A DNA stretch of 64,000 nucleotides. Source: Paenibacillus radicis (ex Xue et al. 2023) (GTDB lineage: Bacteria > Bacillota > Bacilli > Paenibacillales > NBRC-103111). The stretch covers positions 87,512 through 151,511 of the forward strand of contig NZ_JANQBD010000023.1 of NCBI RefSeq assembly GCF_024722015.1, read 5' to 3'. The translations under genes and the position numbers were made by a program. Within the stretch, counting starts at the first letter, position 1, and the number at the start of each line of letters is the position of its first letter. A model generated the notes under the pieces. It was given only the letters and a program-made list of their open reading frames with translations, was not told the DNA's origin and did no database searches. This document shows, piece after piece, positions 25,844 to 34,622 of this stretch.

Positions 25844-28177
25844 TTATCTAGCCGGCTGGGCAGCTGTTTTGGGCGGGGGGACAGCGTCTTTCTTATCCGT
25901 TTTATCAGCTTTGCCGGTTGACGTCTTCTCTGGTGCCTTATCCGCAGACTTATCCGATGTTTTATCGGACTTCGCAGGAGGCCCCATTGGAGTCGGCACT
26001 TGAATCAGCTCTTGATATGGCTTTAACTGGAGGATGAGCAGCTTATTATCCCCTTCATTAGACAAGGACTGGGAGGCCACATAACCTTCCCCAACAGATT
26101 GGCATTTCAATTTAATAAATGAACACACTTCCAGTGCATCTCTTAATGATTTGCCGGTCATATCAGGTACCGATATATCTTCACTTTCCTGCATTACTAC
26201 ATAAATTCGTTGCGTCGATCCAATTTCAGTACCCGCCAAAGGAGTTTGGTCAATAATCTTGGCTCCTTTTCCAACTGATTCAACGGTGACGCCGTACTTA
26301 TTCATCGTATTTTTCGCTTGTTCAACCGTCAAACCTTCTAAATCAGGCACAGTCATTTTCGTTTCTTTATCGGTTGTTTTCATCTGCTGCGAGGAAGACG
26401 GAACCCCCATATAGCGCAGCGTTTGGGATACGATTTCCTTGAATATAGGGGGAGCCACCTCACTGCCTCCATGGAAATCCCCGTTCAGATCTGGCTCATC
26501 TGCAATAACGGTAACAAGAATTTTCGGGTCCTCTACCGGTGCAAAACCAATAAAGGAAATAACCCATTTGCCTTCTGCATACCCTTTGCCCCCAGGATCA
26601 ACTTTATTAGCCGTCCCTGTTTTACCAGCAACACGGTATCCTTCAATATAAGCATTTTTACCTGTACCTATTGTTTTGTCGTTTACAACCATCTCTAAAT
26701 ATTCACTCACCTGTTTGGCGGTCTTTTCTGAAACGACCTCACGGACGACTTTTGGCTCAAAGGTTTGTATAGGCTGTTTGGTTTTAGGATCAAAAATCTC
26801 CTTCACCACATGAGGCCACATCAGCTTGCCACCGTTAGCAATCGCCGCATAAGCAGCTGTTTGTTGAATAGCTGTAGCCGTCAAACCTTGACCATAGGTT
26901 GCCGTAGCAAACTCAGCCGGATATTTCATTCTCACAATTCCCGGAACCTCGCCAGGGAGATCAACTCCCGTCCTAGCTCCAAAACCGAATCTTTCAATAT
27001 AATCCGACAATTTTGATTGACCTAATTTCTCGCCCAGCTTTACAAAAGCAACATTACTTGAACGTTTCAATCCGTCGAGATAGGAAATCTGACCCCAACC
27101 AGAAATATTCCAGTCATGCAGCCTTCGTCCAGGCACTTGAATCGAGCCCGATTGGTAAAAGTCCGTAGGAACAAAGAGATTCTCCTCCACTGTAGCGGCC
27201 AAAGTGACCAGTTTGAAGGTGGATCCAGGTTCATATTGTGAAGCAACTGTATGATTAATAAAATCGGATTGATTGCTAGTTTCCCAGTAGTGGTTAGGGT
27301 TAAAGTTCGGATAGCTGGACATTCCTAGAATTTCCATTGTTTTAGGATCAACTGCGATTGCCGTCAAGCTTTTTGGCTTATATTTGGTGTAATACTTTTC
27401 CAGAGCGCTCTCTATGTAAAACTGGATGTTTTTATCAATTGTCAGCCTTACATTGCTGCCGTCTACTGCGGGCTTGTAATCAACTTTGGCGTCGGGGAGC
27501 TCAACACCATTACGGTCTTTTTCATAGCTAAGATTGCCTGGAATACCCTTTAAATATTTATCAAACAATGTTTCGAGTCCCATTATCGGCTTGCCTTCCT
27601 TGTCGTTATAGCCGAGTAAGTGGGAAGCCATTTTCCCGCCAGGATAAAAGCGTTTCTGTTCCTTTTGCAAATAAATGCCTACATTTTTGGTAGAGGTTTG
27701 AACCTTAAGCTCCTCAACCAGCTTGCGTACCTGATCGGCCACCTCAGCGTCTATTTTCCAGCCTTCATTACGAATCTCCACTTGAGGATAGAGGGTACCG
27801 TCCTGACGCGTTTTGTTTAATCGGGAACGGATCTTATCTTCTAAAGCCGCTATTGCGGTAGGTTCTTCCGAAGTTTTTATTATAGCTGCCAGCCCTTTAA
27901 CCACTTGGTTCTCTATATGCTTGCTTTGAATGATCTTGGGGTTTAATGCAATTGTAAAAGCGGGCGCATCCTCTGCCATCACCTTATCATTGCGATCGAC
28001 TATCATGCCGCGAACAGGACGCAGCACTTCTTCGGTCTCCCATCTGGCCTGTGCTTCCGTCAATAATCCGGCCCCCTGCACTACCTGAACCCAATACAGT
28101 CTACCTACAAGAGCAACAAAAAAGAGGGTAAATACCCCCCCTATTAGCAATGATCTCAACTTTACTTTCTTGTACAT
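25844..28177 (-). CDS. pbpB: Class B penicillin-binding protein, PbpB/FtsI type (division)
   Basis: The septal transpeptidase required for cell division. The 777-residue protein has an N-terminal anchor (LLIGGVFTLFFVALVGRLY) and a dimerisation domain. The active-site motifs are EPGSTFKLV near residue 317, SSN in LKRSSNVAFV near 375, and KTGTAN near 523. Two PASTA domains follow (about 611-670 and 672-735). The last 45 residues are a Lys/Ser/Asp/Pro-rich tail, probably flexible. It follows ftsL by 27 bp, as in other Bacillales dcw clusters, and a GAGAGGAA site precedes the ATG. Confidence 0.94.
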   Translation of the reverse strand: MYKKVKLRSLLIGGVFTLFFVALVGRLYWVQVVQGAGLLTEAQARWETEEVLRPVRGMIVDRNDKVMAEDAPAFTIALNPKIIQSKHIENQVVKGLAAIIKTSEEPTAIAALEDKIRSRLNKTRQDGTLYPQVEIRNEGWKIDAEVADQVRKLVEELKVQTSTKNVGIYLQKEQKRFYPGGKMASHLLGYNDKEGKPIMGLETLFDKYLKGIPGNLSYEKDRNGVELPDAKVDYKPAVDGSNVRLTIDKNIQFYIESALEKYYTKYKPKSLTAIAVDPKTMEILGMSSYPNFNPNHYWETSNQSDFINHTVASQYEPGSTFKLVTLAATVEENLFVPTDFYQSGSIQVPGRRLHDWNISGWGQISYLDGLKRSSNVAFVKLGEKLGQSKLSDYIERFGFGARTGVDLPGEVPGIVRMKYPAEFATATYGQGLTATAIQQTAAYAAIANGGKLMWPHVVKEIFDPKTKQPIQTFEPKVVREVVSEKTAKQVSEYLEMVVNDKTIGTGKNAYIEGYRVAGKTGTANKVDPGGKGYAEGKWVISFIGFAPVEDPKILVTVIADEPDLNGDFHGGSEVAPPIFKEIVSQTLRYMGVPSSSQQMKTTDKETKMTVPDLEGLTVEQAKNTMNKYGVTVESVGKGAKIIDQTPLAGTEIGSTQRIYVVMQESEDISVPDMTGKSLRDALEVCSFIKLKCQSVGEGYVASQSLSNEGDNKLLILQLKPYQELIQVPTPMGPPAKSDKTSDKSADKAPEKTSTGKADKTDKKDAVPPPKTAAQPAR

Positions 28178-28204
28178 GTCGATTCCTCTCTCCCGTTCTT
28201 ATGA

Positions 28205-28645
28205 TTACGGAGTAGTCGTCTCCACTTTTTTCTCGTTGACTGCCGATGCTGTCGTTTTTGATTGCGTTTCTGTTGACTTCATTGGCACCTTGCTGATTTG
28301 TTTGTCTTCTGGCGGAACCATTCCAAGCTTTAACGCTTCCTGTCTTAAACGATCGGGATTCGATAAGGATTCAACCTTGTGCTTCAGCACGCTGTTATCC
28401 GCCTGCAGCATCTGAATATCGGTTTCGAGCTTCATAATCTTAGTGTTCATTTCATAAATTTGCGCATAACGCCAAATGATCAAGCTTGCTACAATGACAC
28501 AAATAAGCATGGTGAACAAATATAGCAGCTTTTCTTGCACGGGGAGCGATTTGTTGCGGTAAACAATTTTCTTCGTTTCCTTAACGGTGACCTTCTGATT
28601 GGTCCTTTGCTCGACGGCCAGACTTCCATGTATGTATGCAGGCAT
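28205..28645 (-). CDS. ftsL: Cell division protein FtsL
   Basis: FtsL is a bitopic protein of the DivIB-DivIC-FtsL complex. The 146-residue product has a cytoplasmic basic segment, one transmembrane helix (LLYLFTMLICVIVASLIIW, about residues 40-58) and an extracellular leucine-zipper coiled coil (MNTKIMKLETDIQMLQADN). A Lys/Thr-rich tail follows. AGGAGG lies 8 nt before the ATG. Its sequence is weakly conserved, so the call rests on topology plus position between rsmH and pbpB. Confidence 0.9.
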   Translation of the reverse strand: MPAYIHGSLAVEQRTNQKVTVKETKKIVYRNKSLPVQEKLLYLFTMLICVIVASLIIWRYAQIYEMNTKIMKLETDIQMLQADNSVLKHKVESLSNPDRLRQEALKLGMVPPEDKQISKVPMKSTETQSKTTASAVNEKKVETTTP

Positions 28646-28694
28646 TCCTTATGTCCTCCTCTTCGGGATGTTTGATTTATTAATTAATAGGATT

Positions 28695-29645
28695 CTATAG
28701 TTTCTGTGCAACTCTTAATTTAGCTGATCTAGCCCTAGGGTTAGCTTCCAGCTCTTCAGGTCCTGATTCTATCGGCTTGCGATTAATTAGCTTCACAACA
28801 CCTTTTGTTCCACAAACACACATAGGGAATCCCGGCGGGCATGTGCACCGCTCTACATATTTAGCAAACGTTTGCTTACAAATTCTGTCCTCCAGGGAAT
28901 GAAATGTAATAACAGCCGCTCTGCCTCCAGGCGCCAAGCAACGAATGGTTTGCTCTAACGCTTCCTCAAATACACCCAATTCATCATTAACAGCTATCCG
29001 CAATGCTTGAAAGCTTCGTTTAGCGGGATGGGGTCCAGTACGTCTTGCCGCGGCAGGAATACCTTCCTTGATCAGTTCAACCAATTGAACTGTTGACTCG
29101 ATAGGAGCGTTCTCACGGGCTGCCACAATTTTTCCGGCAATTCGTCTTGAAAACTTCTCCTCTCCATATTCAAAAAGGATTTTGGCAATTTCCTGTTCGG
29201 TCCAATGGTTGACAATTTCTTTGGCCGTAAGCTCCGAATTCCGGTCCATCCGCATATCCAATTCTGCATCATGGTTATAACTGAAGCCTCGTTCTGCCTC
29301 ATCTAACTGAGGAGAGGAAACCCCTAAATCAAATAAAATACCGTCCACCTGAGGCAGACCATTCATCATTGCTCTTGGTTCCAAGCGCAGCTGCTGCTCA
29401 AGATAGCGGAAGTTGCTTCGCACCAGTTTCACCCTGTCCATGTAAGGAGCAAGCCTGATCTCTGCATTGGCAAGTGCCGCATCATCCTGATCGAAGGCGA
29501 TTAACAAGCCTTTCTCGCTTAACCTTGAAGCGATTACGGAGCTATGTCCCGCTCCTCCTAGTGTACAATCCACATAAATACCATCTGGATTAATATTCAA
29601 ACCTTCTATTGCTTCTTCCATTAATACCGTAACGTGATGAAACAT
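28695..29645 (-). CDS. rsmH: 16S rRNA (cytosine(1402)-N4)-methyltransferase RsmH
   Basis: RsmH (MraW) methylates N4 of C1402 in the ribosomal P site. The 316-residue SAM-dependent enzyme starts MFHHVTVLMEEAIEGLNI and shows the SAM motif DCTLGGAGHSSVIAS, LFDLGVSSPQLDEAERGFSY, RSFQALRIAVNDELG and VITFHSLEDRICKQTF. CTCPPGFPMCVCG near the end is a Cys cluster seen in Firmicute homologues. AGGAGG precedes the ATG, and the gene follows mraZ by 35 bp. Confidence 0.97.
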   Translation of the reverse strand: MFHHVTVLMEEAIEGLNINPDGIYVDCTLGGAGHSSVIASRLSEKGLLIAFDQDDAALANAEIRLAPYMDRVKLVRSNFRYLEQQLRLEPRAMMNGLPQVDGILFDLGVSSPQLDEAERGFSYNHDAELDMRMDRNSELTAKEIVNHWTEQEIAKILFEYGEEKFSRRIAGKIVAARENAPIESTVQLVELIKEGIPAAARRTGPHPAKRSFQALRIAVNDELGVFEEALEQTIRCLAPGGRAAVITFHSLEDRICKQTFAKYVERCTCPPGFPMCVCGTKGVVKLINRKPIESGPEELEANPRARSAKLRVAQKL

Positions 29646-29680
29646 GCTGCTTGTCCTCCTGTGTTTGTTAGGCTGCTTCT

Positions 29681-30118
29681 CTATAGATCAAAGTTAAAAT
29701 CAACAAGCTTTTCGGCAATTTCGTTAAACGATTCTTCCGATTGTAGGGAATAGGATTCCCACATTTGCTTGCTCCAAATCTCAACCCGATTAGAAACACC
29801 AATAACAATGCAGTCCTTTTCCAACTTAGCGTGCTCAATGAGGTTATTCGGCAAATTCATCCTGCCCTGCTTATCTAGTTCACACTCTGTTGCACCGGAG
29901 AAAAAGAAGCGTGTAAACGCCCGAGCGTCCGATTTCATCAGGGGCAGAGCCTTCAGCTTCTGCTCCAATACTGCCCATTCTTCCATGGGGTAAACAAATA
30001 AACATTGATCTAAACCGCGGGTCACGATGAAGGATGTTCCTAGAGATTCACGAAACTTAGCCGGCACAATCATACGTCCTTTATCGTCGATGCTGTGCTG
30101 GTATTCGCCCATGAACAT
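29681..30118 (-). CDS. mraZ: Transcriptional regulator MraZ
   Basis: MraZ is an AbrB-like (SpoVT/AbrB fold) DNA-binding regulator of the dcw operon. The 145-residue protein has the two repeated domains with the signatures MGEYQHSIDDKGRMIVPAKF and GATECELDKQGRMNLPNNL. The start at 30118 (MFMGEYQ) is chosen by homology and GGGGTGAAG upstream. It is the first gene of the dcw cluster, and its likely operator lies directly upstream. Confidence 0.97.
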   Translation of the reverse strand: MFMGEYQHSIDDKGRMIVPAKFRESLGTSFIVTRGLDQCLFVYPMEEWAVLEQKLKALPLMKSDARAFTRFFFSGATECELDKQGRMNLPNNLIEHAKLEKDCIVIGVSNRVEIWSKQMWESYSLQSEESFNEIAEKLVDFNFDL

Positions 30119-30133
30119 AAGAATCTTCACCCC

Positions 30134-30170
30134 TTTTCACCACTTTACCCCACTTCCCACCACTTGTATA
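30134..30170 (-). promoter_or_regulatory. MraZ box with three 10-bp repeats and a -10 element
   Basis: On the minus strand GTGGTGGGAA (30163-30154), GTGGGGTAAA (30153-30144) and GTGGTGAAAA (30143-30134) are three contiguous 10-bp direct repeats of GTGGK. Repeats of this kind and period are the known MraZ target. TATACA at 30170-30165 is a plausible -10, so the repeats would overlap the start of transcription and allow autoregulation. No clear -35 was seen. Confidence 0.8.
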
Positions 30171-30185
30171 GAATAAATTCTCCAC

Positions 30186-30218
30186 AAAACAGAAAAATCC
30201 TGCTTTTTAGCAGGATTT
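30186..30218 (-). terminator. Intrinsic terminator after the DUF4349 gene
   Basis: AAATCCTGC and GCAGGATTT form a 9-bp stem with a 6-nt loop, then TTCTGTTTT. It lies between the DUF4349 stop codon and the mraZ promoter, insulating the dcw operon. Confidence 0.8.
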
Positions 30219-30229
30219 CCGAAAAATAA

Positions 30230-31336
30230 TTATTCAGCTCTATCGTTTGAAGAAGGATTATCTGACATTGTAGTTAACGATTCGCTATTTTCCGCTGTCA
30301 GCTTTTTACGAAGTTCGACCAGCTTTTTCTTTTTCGACCGCCGAAGCAGCCAAATGGGGATGCCAATTATGCTCAGAACGAGAGCAACAGGCAGCACAGC
30401 GGCAACTATTACGACTAGCCATTGAAAAATGACAGAAAGCACCGTTGCACTGCCATTAAGCGCTTCTGCCGCGCGTTGGAACAATGGCCCGCGGTCATTC
30501 GCCTGTATAACTGCGGCTGTGCCCAGCTTCTGTGCCATTCTAACTTCAATCGTTGAATAGGCTACATTTTGCTCCAAATACCTCATACGTCCTTTGATCC
30601 GTTCAATCTCCTCTTGAACCTTGCCCAGCTCATTGGAAAAGGCTAGCAGCTCATCGGTTTTCACAGCCTTTTCCATAAATACGATCAACCGGCTTTCCAC
30701 AACCTGCTTCGCCTTAAGTCTGGAGGTCAAGTCTACAAACTCCTCAGAAACGTCCTGCCCCTGCATATTTTTCTTAACGGACGGGCTTATTTTCTCGATT
30801 TGACTTAACAAAGAACCGAAGCCGCTTGCGGGAACCTTAATACTAAAACTCCCACTTTTTTCGTAGGAGGTCTCATTCTCGCTAAACTGCAAAACATAAC
30901 CGCCCGACCGGCTTACCGCCTCTTCGATCTTCGCTTGTGCCTCCGCGTACTTCTCCACCTGCATGGTTAGATTGGCTTTGTAAATAATTTTACGGTCAAC
31001 CGCGCTTGGCTCTGCCGATATCCCGCCATTAAAGCTGTCAGCAGGCTTGGATCCGGTCGACAGGCTTTCCGATTTGGCCAAGGAACCCGCTGCTTGTGGA
31101 GCCGAGTTTCCCTGCGCAGCCTCATTACTTATGCTATTCTTCTGATCCATCATAGCCGTTTCTGCCATAGGAGCTGAACTCGTTGCAGCCGCATCCTTGT
31201 TGGATGACGATATAGCTCCACAACCGGATAAAACCACTGCCAACAATGCAAGCATAGCAAGGCCATTCAGATTTCTTTGCAGCCTCTGTCTCTCTCTTTT
31301 TGTCGTTTTTCCTGCTACGACCCCCACATGTTTCAT
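30230..31336 (-). CDS. DUF4349 domain lipoprotein
   Basis: A 368-residue protein with a lipoprotein signal: basic start, hydrophobic LAMLALLAVVLSG, and lipobox cysteine in LSGCGA near residue 39. A low-complexity Ser/Ala linker to about residue 110 is followed by the DUF4349 domain (RKIIYKANLTMQVEKYAEAQ, coiled-coil region KVQEEIERIKGRMRYLEQNVAYSTIEV). A C-terminal membrane helix (VILSVIFQWLVVIVAAVLPVALVLSIIG region) and a basic tail follow, so it is probably anchored at both ends. The molecular function of the family is unknown. It stands alone between ahcY and mraZ. Confidence 0.9.
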   Translation of the reverse strand: MKHVGVVAGKTTKRERQRLQRNLNGLAMLALLAVVLSGCGAISSSNKDAAATSSAPMAETAMMDQKNSISNEAAQGNSAPQAAGSLAKSESLSTGSKPADSFNGGISAEPSAVDRKIIYKANLTMQVEKYAEAQAKIEEAVSRSGGYVLQFSENETSYEKSGSFSIKVPASGFGSLLSQIEKISPSVKKNMQGQDVSEEFVDLTSRLKAKQVVESRLIVFMEKAVKTDELLAFSNELGKVQEEIERIKGRMRYLEQNVAYSTIEVRMAQKLGTAAVIQANDRGPLFQRAAEALNGSATVLSVIFQWLVVIVAAVLPVALVLSIIGIPIWLLRRSKKKKLVELRKKLTAENSESLTTMSDNPSSNDRAE

Positions 31337-31458
31337 TCGGATTCCCCCAATTTAAATTTTGGAATCATACTCGTGCAGCAAGCGCATAGACAACTTTGTC
31401 ATTGCACTACTATCTAAACGAGTGAAAATATGGGGATGTTGCATGATATTAACAATTA

Positions 31459-31500
31459 ACAAATAAAGAACCCTCCCCTGTCATATCAGGGAAAGGTTCT
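31459..31500 (-). terminator. Intrinsic terminator after ahcY
   Basis: AGAACC and GGTTCT enclose CCCTG and CAGGG arms, followed by TTATTTG on the minus strand, 15 bp past the ahcY stop. Confidence 0.75.
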
Positions 31501-31514
31501 CCATTTACCGATTA

Positions 31515-32777
31515 TTAATGTTCAGTCCAGCTGTCCAAATAAGATTTTTGCTCATCGCTTAAGGAATCGATTGAAGTACCGAGGGATTCCAGCTTAAAGC
31601 GAGCTACCTGCTCATCTAATGAGTAAGGCACGTTTACAACTTTTTTGCCAATCTCATTGTAATTGTCATTAACATATTTCAAAGACATTGCCTGCAAGGC
31701 AAAGGTCATATCCATAATTTCAGCCGGATGTCCATCTCCTGCCGCCAAATTAACAAGACGCCCTTCTGCGATCAAATAAAATTTGCGTCCGTCTTTGAGC
31801 TGGTATTCTTCAATATTACGACGAACTGTACGTTTCGAGACGGATAGCGCATCAAGCTCCGGTTTATTGACTTCCACGTCAAAGTGACCTGCATTAGATA
31901 GAATAGCTCCATCTTTCATTACTTCATAATGCTCACCACGAATGACATCACGGTTACCCGTTACGGTTACGAAGAAATCGCCAACCTTTGCAGCTTCCTT
32001 CATCGACATTACTGCGAAACCGTCCATGTAAGCCTCAACGCCTTTAATAGCGTCGATTTCAGTTACGATAACATTGGCACCAAGGCCCTTCGCACGCATG
32101 GCCACACCTTTACCGCACCAGCCGTAGCCGACAACAACGACCGTTTTACCAGCAACAACAAGATTCGTTGTACGGTTGATGCCATCCCAAACCGATTGCC
32201 CAGTACCATAACGGTTATCGAACAAATATTTGCAAAATGCATCATTTACAGCAACCATCGGGAACTGCAGGGAGCCGTCTTTTTCCATAGCCTTCAAGCG
32301 CAAAATGCCAGTGGTCGTTTCTTCAGCTCCGCCACGTACATTTTTAAGCAAATCTTTACGTTCCGAATGCAAGGCAGAAACCAGATCGCCGCCATCGTCA
32401 ATAATCAAATCCGGCTCGGTTTCCAATGTTTTAATAAGCAATTCCTTATACTCTTGCGGATCAGGGTTATATTTAGCAAACACCGTGATTCCATCCTCTA
32501 CCAATGCGGCACAAACATCGTCTTGTGTGGACAAAGGATTACTTCCGCAGATAGCAACCTCAGCTCCACCGGCCTTAATTACTTTGGCCAAGTAAGCTGT
32601 CTTCGCTTCCAAGTGGAGCGAGATAGCTACTTTTAGCCCTTTGAAAGGCTGTTCTTTTTCGAATTGCTCACGAATACGGTTCAAAACCGGCATATGGGCA
32701 TTAACCCATTCAATTTTCAAGTGACCTTCTGGCGCCAATGACAAGTCAGCGACAATGCTGCGTTCTTTTGTATTCAT
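31515..32777 (-). CDS. ahcY: S-adenosylhomocysteine hydrolase
   Basis: This NAD-dependent enzyme splits S-adenosylhomocysteine into adenosine and homocysteine, recycling the product of SAM-dependent methylation. The 420-residue protein shows HLEAKTAYLAKVIKAGGAEV, AVNDAFCKYLFDNRYGTGQS, the Rossmann NAD motif VVVGYGWCGKGVAMRAKGLG, SNAGHFDVEV and the C-terminal LVNLAAGDGHPAEIMDMTFA. AGGAGG precedes the ATG. It lies 56 bp downstream of bshC and likely shares its promoter. Many Bacillales use the Pfs/LuxS route instead, so the gene is informative about methyl-cycle chemistry here. Confidence 0.95.
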   Translation of the reverse strand: MNTKERSIVADLSLAPEGHLKIEWVNAHMPVLNRIREQFEKEQPFKGLKVAISLHLEAKTAYLAKVIKAGGAEVAICGSNPLSTQDDVCAALVEDGITVFAKYNPDPQEYKELLIKTLETEPDLIIDDGGDLVSALHSERKDLLKNVRGGAEETTTGILRLKAMEKDGSLQFPMVAVNDAFCKYLFDNRYGTGQSVWDGINRTTNLVVAGKTVVVVGYGWCGKGVAMRAKGLGANVIVTEIDAIKGVEAYMDGFAVMSMKEAAKVGDFFVTVTGNRDVIRGEHYEVMKDGAILSNAGHFDVEVNKPELDALSVSKRTVRRNIEEYQLKDGRKFYLIAEGRLVNLAAGDGHPAEIMDMTFALQAMSLKYVNDNYNEIGKKVVNVPYSLDEQVARFKLESLGTSIDSLSDEQKSYLDSWTEH

Positions 32778-32833
32778 GTAAAAATCCTCCTATAGATATG
32801 TATTTAAATGAATGGACGTTCCCGTCCGTTGAA

Positions 32834-34474
32834 TCACAAATAAATGACCTTATGCATCCCATCCGGTTCTAGCTCGCCGTCCAAAAGCTCGTATAACCAA
32901 CCTGTTCCATATTTGTTTAAATAGGCTAGTATATTATACACTCTCTCCTGAGGCTTGTCCAAAGGCAATACGGACAACCCTATTCGCTGGAACTGGCGAA
33001 GCGATGAGTCAAACTGAGTGCGCACGGCATCCGCAGCCTTATTCTCAAGAAAATCAATCTGCTCAAGAATTTTCCCCATATTCGTCTCGCCCAGCTTGCC
33101 AAGCCCGGCATTGATACCTGAGATCAGCTCCACCAAGGGCTGGTAGCTGTCTTTAAATTGCTCCTTGACACGACCAAACTTTTCATCGAGCTTCAGAGCG
33201 TCCTGCTCCCGAAGCCATTCCTGCTGCTTTTCCTCCAAGCGATACAGGACATCCTCCAATGACAGGCCGTATTTGACCATGTTCTTCTGAACTATGCCTT
33301 CGAGTAGAGTAAACTCCATTCGGGGCACAACGACAGGCATCTTCATCCCTATATGGCGGAAGGCTTCACGTGTCAAAGCCCAATAAGCCACCTCACCCGG
33401 CCCAAGCACAGTCCCAAGCACAGGAAATAAAAAATCCTGCATCAGCGGACGCGTCATTACATTATTGCTTAAACGTTCAGGCGCTGACTCTGCCCAATCT
33501 AACAATTGCTTACGCGAATAGCTTCGCTCCCGCTTGCGGTCGGTAAAGCCATCTGAGGCTTCATCGGCATACAGCAGAATTCGCTCATCGCCGTCAATGA
33601 CGAATAAATTGGCATTGCGCTCCTGTAGTTCAACTTGGGATGAATACCCCTGTGATTCAACTTTTTCTTTCCCCTTATGTACAGCAGCCTGTATAGCCTC
33701 ATGCTCCTCCAACAGCTTGCGGAACATGGAGGATTCCAAACGCCGCAGGTTCGGATCATCGGAGTTCATTACGACTAGTCCATGTGAACCGAACAGCTTC
33801 GCCATCATCCTGGCAAAAAAGTCAACCAGGCTTCGGGATTTAGAAGCAATGGTCCGAAGGGAGCTCATCCACTCTGCCTTGAATTCAGTTGGAATCAACG
33901 AAGCGTCCAGCTGCTCCAAAGCTTCTTCCCACTGCTTCCCGGATATCAATAGCTGGCTTACAGAGCTTCGAACACCGCTAGGATGCTCTAACTTAATTTT
34001 ATTGACCTGCGCATCCTGTGACAAGTAATACATATGATTCACTTCATCAAAATCATGGTCCTCGCCAGCAATCCAGAAAACAGGCACGACAGGACGCCCC
34101 AACCTGGCAGAAGCATCTTTTGCAGTGCGGATGAGTGTAACGGCTTTATAAATAACCAGTGCCTGTCCCGTAAACAATCCGGCCTGTTGGCCGCCTACGA
34201 TACAAAGCGTCCGCTCATTATTAAGCAGGCTGATAGATTGTAAAGCCTCCGGAGCATTGCCTATCTCCTTATTGTACAGAGATAAAGCCGCTGCCAGTTC
34301 TCCTCGGTCGGCACTCAATTGACGCTCGTTGTCCAACCATCCCGCACGTTCTTCCCAAGAGGATGCATCCCATGGATTATAATCAAACAAGGCTTCAACC
34401 AATTCATAATGACGAATATAATCCTCTGTCAAAGGCTGGCTGGATTTCCAATGAATCGATTCTACTTTCAACAT
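32834..34474 (-). CDS. bshC: Bacillithiol synthesis cysteine-adding enzyme BshC
   Basis: BshC is proposed to ligate cysteine to glucosaminyl-malate in the last step of bacillithiol synthesis. The 546-residue protein has GGQQAGLFTGQALVIYKAVT near residue 75, PVFWIAGEDHDFDEVNH near 110, LVVMNSDDPNLRRLE near 225, and a long C-terminal coiled coil (about 410-510). The start at 34474 (MLKVESIHW) has GAGGCGG upstream; the longer open frame covers the promoter. In Bacillales bshC commonly lies upstream of mraZ, and that is the case here with ahcY and a DUF4349 gene between. Confidence 0.94.
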   Translation of the reverse strand: MLKVESIHWKSSQPLTEDYIRHYELVEALFDYNPWDASSWEERAGWLDNERQLSADRGELAAALSLYNKEIGNAPEALQSISLLNNERTLCIVGGQQAGLFTGQALVIYKAVTLIRTAKDASARLGRPVVPVFWIAGEDHDFDEVNHMYYLSQDAQVNKIKLEHPSGVRSSVSQLLISGKQWEEALEQLDASLIPTEFKAEWMSSLRTIASKSRSLVDFFARMMAKLFGSHGLVVMNSDDPNLRRLESSMFRKLLEEHEAIQAAVHKGKEKVESQGYSSQVELQERNANLFVIDGDERILLYADEASDGFTDRKRERSYSRKQLLDWAESAPERLSNNVMTRPLMQDFLFPVLGTVLGPGEVAYWALTREAFRHIGMKMPVVVPRMEFTLLEGIVQKNMVKYGLSLEDVLYRLEEKQQEWLREQDALKLDEKFGRVKEQFKDSYQPLVELISGINAGLGKLGETNMGKILEQIDFLENKAADAVRTQFDSSLRQFQRIGLSVLPLDKPQERVYNILAYLNKYGTGWLYELLDGELEPDGMHKVIYL

Positions 34475-34517
34475 GGAAGCCGCCTCGCTTTTTTTTAGTA
34501 AAATAACTACCCTTATG

Positions 34518-34546
34518 ATTGTACACATGTTAGAGGAAATCGTCAA
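34518..34546 (-). promoter_or_regulatory. Sigma-A promoter of bshC
   Basis: TTGACG (34546-34541) and TACAAT (34523-34518) are 17 nt apart; the predicted start is about 35 nt before the bshC ATG. Confidence 0.8.
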
Positions 34547-34567
34547 AAGGCATTCCCTGATTTTCAT

Positions 34568-34606
34568 ATAAAAAAAGAGTACAGCTGTGTAAAATGCCTG
34601 TACTCT
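34568..34606 (-). terminator. Intrinsic terminator after the opp operon
   Basis: AGAGTACAG and CTGTACTCT form a perfect 9-bp stem with a 13-nt loop, followed by seven T residues, 17 bp past the oppF stop. Confidence 0.88.
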
Positions 34607-34622
34607 CTATTATAGCTCTTAA

